Of a stretch of DNA of 6,503 nt, positions 1 through 5,270 are shown piece after piece (the first letter of the stretch is position 1; each line of letters begins with the position of its first letter). A program made the translations under genes and the position numbers. The DNA is from a bacterium. GTDB lineage: Bacteria; SZUA-79; Acidulodesulfobacterales; Acidulodesulfobacteraceae. Below the pieces are notes generated by a model. That model searched no databases. It had not been told where the DNA came from and saw only the letters and a list, made by a program, of their open reading frames with translations. The stretch is from NCBI GenBank assembly GCA_021781285.1, contig JAJXXD010000118.1, positions 1 to 6,503 on the forward strand, in the 5' to 3' direction.

Positions 1-8
1 CTGAAAAA

Positions 9-1349
9 TTATTTCCTTAAAAACGCTATATGCTCCATATGATAGGTTCTCGGAAACATATCCGTTAAATTTACCCGTTCAATCTTATAGCCCGTTTCCG
101 CAAAAACTTTTAAATCCCTCAAAAGCGTCATAGTGTCGCATGAGATATATATAATGCATTCAGCGTTTATCGAGGCTATTTTAGCCGCCAGCCCTTTAAC
201 GCCTGCTCTCGGCGGGTCTAAAACTATTAAATCGCATGTTTTTTTATTTTTCCCTGCGCCCGCTTTGTCAAGGTAGCCTGCTACGTCGGACTCGATGAAT
301 TTAATGTTTTTAATATCGTTTAATATCAGATTTTTTTCCCCGAGTTTTACGGAGAAATCGCTTGATTCAACCCCGGTAATATTATCCGCAAACGGCGCTA
401 AAAAAAGAGTGATATTTCCATACCCGCAATATAAATCAAGAGCATTAATAAAATTACGTCCCCTTTCCGCCGTAATGTTTTTCAAATATTCCGTAACGGC
501 GGTTATAATGTTTTCATTCTGTTTTTTGTTGACCTGAATAAAAGTAGGAAGGTCATACGAAAATTTTTTATCTTTTACGGTAAAATAATCGTCGCGGCTA
601 TTGCCGGTATTTTGCGCGTTATCTATTTCCTCTGCCCGTGTATATTTAACGGTTTTTTTGCCGCGAAGTTCAAAAAAAATATTATCCGCCCCTGTATTTT
701 TTATAGCATCTTTTACAAATTGCTTTAATGCCGGAGCATTATTTTTAAAACTAAAAATTATATTTTTTATTCCGGCATCAGCCAGCGTTACCTTTGTAAT
801 CCTGTCCAAAATAGTATCTTTATAAGTTTTGTCCGATAATAAATTCCTTACGTTTTTTAACATTTCGTTTATGCTTTCTTGCGCAAGAAAGCAATATTCT
901 ACGTCTATTACATGATGAGTTAATTTTTTATAAAATCCTATATAAGGCGGATATATTTTTAATCCGATTTTTTGTCTGTAATTAAGATAATTTTGATCTG
1001 CCGTATTGATTGTTATATAGACATCGTCGATATTAACCGTATTTTTAAAAGTTTTTTTAAATTCGGTTTTAAAAATTTCCGTTTTCCAATAAATCTCTTC
1101 TTCATAAGGCATATTAAGATAACCGCATCCGCCGCAGATGCCAAAATGCTTACATGCCGGCTCGATTCTTTTCGGGGACGGCGTAATGATTTCGACTATT
1201 CTGCCGAACGCATAACTTTTATGTTCGTCAAATATTTCTATTTTGAGGGTGTCCCCCGGAACCGCATAGCCGACGAATATAACTTTAGAATTAATTCTTC
1301 CTACGCCCCAGCCTCCGTATGCCAGAGAATCTATATGTATTGTTTTCAG
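9..1349 (-). CDS. rlmD: 23S rRNA (uracil-5-)-methyltransferase, RlmD/RumA family, CTG start
   Basis: SAM-dependent enzyme of the TrmA/RlmC/RlmD family, which methylates C5 of a uracil in 23S rRNA (U1939 for E. coli RlmD); cytoplasmic. Read from CTG at 1347-1349 it is 446 aa, normal for the family. In order: an N-terminal TRAM domain (about residues 1-55, with SLAYGGWGVGR and FVGYAVPGD); iron-sulfur ligands C66, C72 and C75 in CKHFGICGGC, with a fourth, C153, in VEYC; QVN at about 272-274; SAM motif I DLYCGYGN at 305-312; DPPR at 378-381; nucleophile C404 in YISCDT; and the general base E439 in HME. Starting at ATG 1112 would remove the TRAM domain and C66, C72 and C75. No ATG, GTG or TTG lies between 1112 and the in-frame stop at 1371-1373. 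The gene diverges from rmlA. The family is certain; the exact target (RlmD rather than RlmC or TrmA) is inferred. Confidence 0.93.
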   Translation of the reverse strand: MKTIHIDSLAYGGWGVGRINSKVIFVGYAVPGDTLKIEIFDEHKSYAFGRIVEIITPSPKRIEPACKHFGICGGCGYLNMPYEEEIYWKTEIFKTEFKKTFKNTVNIDDVYITINTADQNYLNYRQKIGLKIYPPYIGFYKKLTHHVIDVEYCFLAQESINEMLKNVRNLLSDKTYKDTILDRITKVTLADAGIKNIIFSFKNNAPALKQFVKDAIKNTGADNIFFELRGKKTVKYTRAEEIDNAQNTGNSRDDYFTVKDKKFSYDLPTFIQVNKKQNENIITAVTEYLKNITAERGRNFINALDLYCGYGNITLFLAPFADNITGVESSDFSVKLGEKNLILNDIKNIKFIESDVAGYLDKAGAGKNKKTCDLIVLDPPRAGVKGLAAKIASINAECIIYISCDTMTLLRDLKVFAETGYKIERVNLTDMFPRTYHMEHIAFLRK

Positions 1350-1364
1350 CCTTTTTGCCCCCTT
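1347..1364 (-). promoter_or_regulatory. Ribosome binding site and CTG start codon of the methyltransferase gene
   Basis: On the minus strand AAGGGGG (1364 down to 1358) is followed by 8 bases and then CTG (1349-1347). CTG opens the frame exactly where TRAM homology begins (KTIHIDSLAYGG). The in-frame stop TAA at 1373-1371 leaves only eight codons before the CTG, none of them ATG, GTG or TTG. The site therefore decides the start. CTG initiation is rare but known in bacteria. An assembly error nearby is the main alternative. Confidence 0.75.
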
Positions 1365-1418
1365 GTTTTTTTAATTATTATATTATATTATTTATAAAGT
1401 TTTAAGTGGAGAAATAAT
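1350..1418. promoter_or_regulatory. Divergent promoter region between rlmD and rmlA
   Basis: This is a very AT-rich 69-base gap with overlapping TATTA repeats. On the plus strand TTGTTT (1363-1368), a 17-base spacer and TATTAT (1386-1391) make a plausible sigma70 promoter for rmlA; TATAAA at 1393-1398 is an alternative -10. On the minus strand TATAAT (1382 down to 1377) with TTAAAA (1405 down to 1400), also 17 bases apart, would start rlmD about 20 bases before its CTG. The two promoters would overlap. The rmlA ribosome site GGAG lies at 1408-1411, 7 bases before its ATG. The assignment rests on matches to consensus only. Confidence 0.45.
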
Positions 1419-2312
1419 ATGAAAGGCATTATTCTTGCGGGCGGAAGCGGAACGAGGCTTTATCCTATAACCCTAAGCGTCTGCAAACAGCTCCTGCCGG
1501 TTTACGATAAGCCTATGATTTACTATCCCCTGTCGAGTCTTATGCTTGCCGGTATTAGGGATATTCTTATAATAACGACGCCCTCCGATTTAGATAAATT
1601 TAGAGCTATATTCGGCAACGGAAACGACTTGGGACTTAACATCGATTATAAAGAGCAGCCCTTGCCCGGCGGATTGGCGGAGGCATTTATAATAGGCAAG
1701 GATTTCATAGGCAGAGACGACGTCTGCTTAATTTTAGGAGACAACATCTTTTACGGACACGGCATTTCAGAAAAGTTTAATTATGCAAAGGATATTATAA
1801 AACAAAACGGCGGCGGAGTAATTTTCACGTATTACGTCGAAGACCCTCAGAGATACGGGGTTATCGAAATAGGCGGCGGAAAAGTTTTGTCGATAGAGGA
1901 AAAACCGCAGAATCCAAAATCAAACTACGCGGTCACCGGAGTTTATTTTTACGATAACGAAGTCGTTAATATTGCAGGCGGGTTAAAACCGTCCGAAAGA
2001 GGAGAGCTTGAAATAACCGACGTAAACAATGTATATTTAAAAAGCGAAAAACTTAACGCCGTAACGCTCGGCAGAGGTTACGCATGGCTTGACACGGGAA
2101 CGCCGGAAAGCCTGCTCGATGCTTCAAAATTTATCGAAATGATGGAAAAAAGGCAGGGACTCAAAATCGGATGTATAGAGGAAATAGCTTATAAAATGAA
2201 CTATATTTCGGAAGAAGGGCTGATAAATCTCTCAAAAAAGTATATTAAAAGCGGTTACGGACGATATATTTTGAAAATAATAAATGAGAATAAAGATAAG
2301 GATATAATTTAA
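1419..2312 (+). CDS. rmlA: Glucose-1-phosphate thymidylyltransferase
   Basis: RmlA (RfbA) joins dTTP and glucose-1-phosphate to give dTDP-glucose and pyrophosphate, the first step of dTDP-L-rhamnose and other dTDP-sugar synthesis for surface polysaccharide. At 297 aa it has the usual length of the long RmlA type. Visible motifs are the nucleotide-binding GGSGTRLYP at 8-16, KQLLPVYDKP at 23-32, GDNIFYG at 107-113 with Mg ligand D108, EKP at 161-163, GELEITDVN at 195-203 and WLDTGT at 223-228 with D225, the second Mg ligand. The loop QPLPGGLAEAF has Gly where many RmlA proteins have Asp. The ATG has GGAG 7 bases upstream. No rmlB, rmlC or rmlD lies in the window, so the rest of the pathway must be encoded elsewhere. 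It is the first gene of a probable three-gene unit with the two small envelope genes that follow. Confidence 0.96.
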   Translation: MKGIILAGGSGTRLYPITLSVCKQLLPVYDKPMIYYPLSSLMLAGIRDILIITTPSDLDKFRAIFGNGNDLGLNIDYKEQPLPGGLAEAFIIGKDFIGRDDVCLILGDNIFYGHGISEKFNYAKDIIKQNGGGVIFTYYVEDPQRYGVIEIGGGKVLSIEEKPQNPKSNYAVTGVYFYDNEVVNIAGGLKPSERGELEITDVNNVYLKSEKLNAVTLGRGYAWLDTGTPESLLDASKFIEMMEKRQGLKIGCIEEIAYKMNYISEEGLINLSKKYIKSGYGRYILKIINENKDKDII

Positions 2313-2326
2313 AAGGTAAAAAATAC

Positions 2327-2578
2327 ATGAAAATAAGAAAGGTCGTTATGGCGGTCCTGATAACGGTCGCATTAGGGTTAGGTTCGGGTTTCCTGCTTTC
2401 CGGGTGTTCCGGCGTAAACAACTCGTTAGAGAATAATCACATTATGAACGGCGGCTGTTTCATAACATGTTATAATAAGGCCGGTAAATACGCTTCCGCC
2501 GGAAAATATGCCGATTATACCGGCAATAAACCGCGCGGCGTAAAGAATGCCGCCCATTTTAAAAAGATAGACGGCTGA
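2327..2578 (+). CDS. Small predicted lipoprotein, function unknown
   Basis: An 83-aa protein that I do not recognise. It has a basic N-terminus (KIRK), a hydrophobic stretch at 6-24 and a lipobox LSGC with C27, which predicts signal peptidase II cleavage and lipid attachment. Ser follows the Cys, which in Gram-negative bacteria with a Lol system favours the outer membrane. The mature part is only about 57 residues. It holds two more cysteines, C44 and C48 (CFITC), and a short internal repeat, KAGKYA then AGKYAD (51-63), rich in Lys, Gly and Tyr, with a basic tail. It begins 14 bases after rmlA, with AAAGG about 10 bases before the ATG, and ends 3 bases before the next gene, so co-transcription with rmlA is likely. 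Codon use matches its neighbours. Being a real lipoprotein gene is well supported; its role is unknown. Confidence 0.72.
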   Translation: MKIRKVVMAVLITVALGLGSGFLLSGCSGVNNSLENNHIMNGGCFITCYNKAGKYASAGKYADYTGNKPRGVKNAAHFKKIDG

Positions 2579-2581
2579 TTT

Positions 2582-2806
2582 ATGCAAATAGACCTCAGTT
2601 TTTGGAGTATAACGGATTGGTCTGCGTTTGCATTGACGCTGGCGGGAGTCTGGCAGTTAAGCTCCCATAAAAAGTCCGGTTTCGCCATAAACATTTTTGC
2701 TTCGATAGTATGGGTCGCCATAGGAATCCATTCCGGCTTATCCGGTCTTACGGCGCTGAATATAATTTTAATTTTGATATATTTAAGAGGTTATATAAAA
2801 AAGTAA
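2582..2806 (+). CDS. Small integral membrane protein, possibly PnuC/PQ-loop-like
   Basis: A 74-aa protein with three predicted membrane segments: about 14-27 (AFALTLAGVWQLS), 33-50 (GFAINIFASIVWVAIGI) and 55-70 (GLTALNIILILIYLRG), ending in basic YIKK. The pattern of a first helix, a short basic SHKKSG turn, a helix with a VW pair and a third helix ending in LRG resembles small bacterial proteins that look like half of a PnuC or PQ-loop (SWEET-like) carrier. This is recall of a pattern, not a search result. The ATG comes 3 bases after the lipoprotein stop with no strong ribosome site, so translational coupling is likely. The positive-inside rule puts the KK turn and the C-terminus on the cytoplasmic side. 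Its substrate, if it has one, cannot be told. Confidence 0.7.
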   Translation: MQIDLSFWSITDWSAFALTLAGVWQLSSHKKSGFAINIFASIVWVAIGIHSGLSGLTALNIILILIYLRGYIKK

Positions 2807-2822
2807 TTTTAGTTTAAATCCT

Positions 2823-2860
2823 TTTAAATTTTACTAAATTTATAGTATAATAAGTATAAT
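2823..2860 (+). promoter_or_regulatory. Promoter of the tRNA-Glu gene
   Basis: Two TATAAT hexamers lie upstream of the tRNA, at 2846-2851 and 2855-2860. The first has TTTAAA (2823-2828) 17 bases upstream. The second has TTTACT (2830-2835) 19 bases upstream and would start transcription only a few bases before the tRNA 5' end at 2870. Either or both may be used. The perfect -10 matches and their position support a promoter; the choice between them is open. Confidence 0.55.
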
Positions 2861-2869
2861 TTTCAAAAA

Positions 2870-2944
2870 GGCCCCATAGTCTAGCGGTTAGGACGTTGCC
2901 CTCTCACGGCAGTAACACGGGTTCGAATCCCGTTGGGGCTGCCA
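2870..2944 (+). tRNA. tRNA-Glu (anticodon CUC), CCA encoded
   Basis: It folds as a full cloverleaf. The acceptor stem GGCCCCA pairs with TGGGGCT (2934-2940, one G-U pair at the end). The D arm is GTCT/GGAC, with GG in the loop. The anticodon stem TTGCC/GGCAG encloses the loop CTCTCAC, with anticodon CTC at 2903-2905, which reads GAG (Glu). The T arm ACGGG-TTCGAAT-CCCGT is canonical. The discriminator is G at 2941 and CCA is encoded at 2942-2944. The first base is 2870, not 2871, because only that register pairs the acceptor stem. Eight T bases follow at 2945-2952. Confidence 0.97.
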
Positions 2945-2955
2945 TTTTTTTTATT

Positions 2956-4062
2956 ATGAGCATAAGAAAAATTATATTTTTAACAATATTGTTTTTATCG
3001 GTTTCGCTTGGTAACGCATCTGCAAACGGAAATCCATCGTTAAAGAAGTCCCCGGTTCAGTCCGGTCAAAAAATCCGCCAAATTTTCAAATATAAAGCCG
3101 TTAAAAATCCTGCCGCTATAGCCGTAAATTCCAAAGACGAGATATTTATCGCAGGCGGCAAAAAAAATAGTTATGAAATTGCCGTTTTCAATATATACGG
3201 AAAGAGGCTGAAGACTTTTATATACGGCGCCGTTAAGCATAACGGCGTTTACGCCGTAAAAAACGGAAATGGAAAAGTTTATTTTTATAATAATAACGGC
3301 ATCGTAAAGCCGTGGGCTATTTTTATCGGCAAAAATGGAAATTTATGGGTTGCAAACGAAGGAGGCAAAAAAGGATTTATATCGAAAATTTCGCCGGAAG
3401 GCAAAGTTTTACTAAAGATAACGAATAATATCGATTTTCCCTATTCTATCGCATTTACCGAGAGCGGCGATATACTTGCCGCCGATTACGGAAACGGATT
3501 TGACGGCTATATCTCCGAATATAACTCAAAAGGTATATTTTTAAGGAAGATTACGAAAGGCATAGAAAATCCCTATTCGGTTATAACCGGAAATAACGGA
3601 AACATTTATGCCGCAAATTACAATAAAGGCGATATCGTATGCCTGTCGAAAACCGGAAAATTATTATGGAGTTCGTATAAAGATATAAGTTATCCTTATT
3701 CTATTTTATCGGGTAAAACCGGAAATATATGGGTGATTAACGATGGGCCGGTTCAGGGAAGCATCATTAAATATACTGCGGGCGGCAGGGTTATTAAATA
3801 TATAACTTTCGGCATAAGTTATCCTTACGGGGCGGCGGCAGATAAGACAGGCAATATTTTTGTCGCAAATTTCAACAACGATACGGTTTCTAAATTCAAT
3901 GAAAAAGGTGAATTGACCGGTTTTGCCGGTAATATCAGAAAACCGATAGGGATAGCCGCAGATGAAAAAGGAGACGTTTTCGTTCTTAACGACGACGGAT
4001 ATTTTACTAAAATAACCGGAAACGGCGGACGACTAAAATCCGATAACCCGGTTAAAAAATAA
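2956..4062 (+). CDS. Secreted NHL/SMP-30-like beta-propeller protein
   Basis: A 368-aa exported protein made almost wholly of beta-propeller blades. Residues 1-24 are a Sec signal peptide (MSIRKI, hydrophobic core, then NASA-NG) with likely cleavage after ASA at 21-23. About seven blade-like repeats follow, starting near 51, 118, 161, 205, 246, 289 and 329. Each has a Pro-aromatic/Ile opening (FPYSI, NPYSV, YPYSI, YPYGA, KPIGI), a GN-I/L-(W/F/Y)-V/A-AN strand and a K-(F/Y/I)-x-x-x-G turn, as in NHL and Vgb/SMP-30 propellers. No catalytic residues can be named; binding or a structural role in the periplasm or outside is more likely than an enzyme. The frame stays open upstream through the tRNA to a TTG at 2896, but the signal peptide fixes the start at ATG 2956. 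No Shine-Dalgarno site precedes it. The next gene is 43 bases downstream. Confidence 0.85.
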   Translation: MSIRKIIFLTILFLSVSLGNASANGNPSLKKSPVQSGQKIRQIFKYKAVKNPAAIAVNSKDEIFIAGGKKNSYEIAVFNIYGKRLKTFIYGAVKHNGVYAVKNGNGKVYFYNNNGIVKPWAIFIGKNGNLWVANEGGKKGFISKISPEGKVLLKITNNIDFPYSIAFTESGDILAADYGNGFDGYISEYNSKGIFLRKITKGIENPYSVITGNNGNIYAANYNKGDIVCLSKTGKLLWSSYKDISYPYSILSGKTGNIWVINDGPVQGSIIKYTAGGRVIKYITFGISYPYGAAADKTGNIFVANFNNDTVSKFNEKGELTGFAGNIRKPIGIAADEKGDVFVLNDDGYFTKITGNGGRLKSDNPVKK

Positions 4063-4105
4063 AAATATATTAGAGCATTTTAAGAAATAGGAGAATCGGA
4101 TAATT

Positions 4106-5152
4106 ATGAAATGCGCTCTTTATTACGGCAATAAAGATATAAGGCTCATAGAAAAGGATATTCCAAAAATAAGCGGCGACGAAGTTCTTATGAAAGTCGA
4201 AGCAAGCGGTATTTGCGGCAGCGACGTCATAGAATGGTACAGGAGGGATAAGGTGCCTCTTGTTTTGGGGCACGAGGTTTCCGGCGTAATAATCGAAACC
4301 GGAAAAAACGTTAAACAATATAAAGCCGGCGACAGGATTTGCGCGGCGCACCATGTTCCCTGCAATATATGCAAATATTGTCTAAGCGGACATCAGACCG
4401 TCTGCGAAACCATAAGAACGACCAACTTTGACCCGGGTGGATTTTCGGAGTATCTGAGGCTTCCCGAAATAAACGTAAAAAACGGAATATATCTTTTGCC
4501 GGATTCGGTCAGTTTTGAAGAGGGAACCTTTATAGAGCCGCTGGCGTGCGTCGTGCGCGGGCAGAGGCTTGCGGGAGTAAAACCCGCCGATACGGCAATA
4601 GTTTTAGGCAGCGGGCTTTCGGGTCTTCTGCATATAAGTTTTTTAAGGGCTGCGGGCGCAAGCAGGATTATAGCGGTCGATATTAACGATAAACGTCTTG
4701 AATACGCAAAAAAATTCGGAGCGGATTATACGTTTAACGCAAAAGACTTTAGCGCAGGCTCAGGCGGATTCAATTTGCCCGAGGCTATTAAAGATATTAA
4801 TGAAGGATTTTTAGCGGATATAGTAATTTTATCGACAGGCGCAGACAGCGCAATCTTGCAGGGACTTAAATCAGTAAGGCGGGGCGGGACGGTTCTGTTT
4901 TTCGGGGCGGCGGACGAAGGGGCAAGGCTTCCGCTTTCGATTAACGAGATATTCTGGAGAACCGAAATTACGCTGTTAAGCTCTTACGCAGGGTCAATTC
5001 TTGACCACAAGACGGCTCTCGAGCTTATAAGGTCGGGCAGGGTGAACGTTAAAGATATGATAACCGACAGGCTTCCTTTGAAAGATATCGCTAAAGGATT
5101 CGAGCTTACCGCAAAAGCGCAGGATTCGCTAAAAGTTATAATAAAATTTTAA
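4106..5152 (+). CDS. Zinc-dependent medium-chain alcohol/polyol dehydrogenase
   Basis: A 348-aa cytoplasmic member of the zinc MDR family (sorbitol, butanediol and threonine dehydrogenase group), which oxidises a secondary alcohol to a ketone with NAD(P). Catalytic zinc ligands are C37 (CGSD), H56-E57 (GHE) and E144 (EPLACVV). The structural zinc lobe has C86, C89, C92 and C100 (C-x2-C-x2-C-x7-C). The Rossmann fold has GSGLSG at 168-173, and D192 (AVDIND) at the end of the second strand, which favours NAD over NADP. All key residues are present and the length is normal. AGGAG at 4089-4093 lies 12 bases before the ATG, slightly far. It follows the propeller gene on the same strand and faces the phosphorylase gene. 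The substrate cannot be assigned from sequence or context. Confidence 0.9.
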   Translation: MKCALYYGNKDIRLIEKDIPKISGDEVLMKVEASGICGSDVIEWYRRDKVPLVLGHEVSGVIIETGKNVKQYKAGDRICAAHHVPCNICKYCLSGHQTVCETIRTTNFDPGGFSEYLRLPEINVKNGIYLLPDSVSFEEGTFIEPLACVVRGQRLAGVKPADTAIVLGSGLSGLLHISFLRAAGASRIIAVDINDKRLEYAKKFGADYTFNAKDFSAGSGGFNLPEAIKDINEGFLADIVILSTGADSAILQGLKSVRRGGTVLFFGAADEGARLPLSINEIFWRTEITLLSSYAGSILDHKTALELIRSGRVNVKDMITDRLPLKDIAKGFELTAKAQDSLKVIIKF

Positions 5153-5164
5153 GCAATGCCATTA

Positions 5165-5208
5165 CCGCGTAGGCGGGAAAGTTTCTTTTATGTATGCCCG
5201 CCGAAGCG
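5165..5208. repeat. Degenerate REP-like pair of short hairpins
   Basis: The gap between two convergent genes has CCGC-GTAG-GCGG (5165-5176) and CGC-CGAA-GCG (5199-5208). Each sits in a context close to the ATTCCCGC-NNNN-GCGGGAAT type of dispersed repeat. The two units also pair with each other, GGCGGG (5172-5177) with CCCGCC (5197-5202), across a 19-base loop. No T-run follows directly on either strand, so a classical intrinsic terminator is not supported, although a role in mRNA 3' ends is possible. The match is to a general repeat pattern and is imperfect. Confidence 0.4.
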
Positions 5209-5245
5209 AATAAATCTGTTCTCTTTTGTCGATTAATATATTATG

Positions 5246-5270
5246 GCAGATGCCGTCAGCAGATGCCGTC
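5246..5270. repeat. Tandem duplication at the phosphorylase stop codon
   Basis: GCAGATGCCGTC occurs at 5246-5257 and again at 5259-5270, a 13-base period with one spacer base. On the minus strand this reads GACGGCATCTGC twice. The first minus-strand copy encodes the last four residues, DGIC, and the TGA stop (5258-5256) spans the junction into the second copy. Confidence 0.85.

Noticed and set aside
972..1397. Plus-strand 141-aa open frame
   Set aside because: It lies opposite the methyltransferase gene, whose domains cover the same bases; the peptide has no recognisable features.
2576..2584. Read-through of TGA to fuse the lipoprotein and the membrane protein, which share a frame
   Set aside because: The downstream ATG follows after one codon, each part is sensible alone, and no recoding signal is visible.
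2896..2955. Upstream extension of the propeller protein from a TTG inside the tRNA gene
   Set aside because: It would place 20 codons in the tRNA ahead of a complete signal peptide. ATG 2956 gives a proper secreted N-terminus.
4070..4374. Minus-strand open frames opposite the dehydrogenase start
   Set aside because: They overlap well-supported zinc-ligand coding sequence and show no domain or ribosome site.
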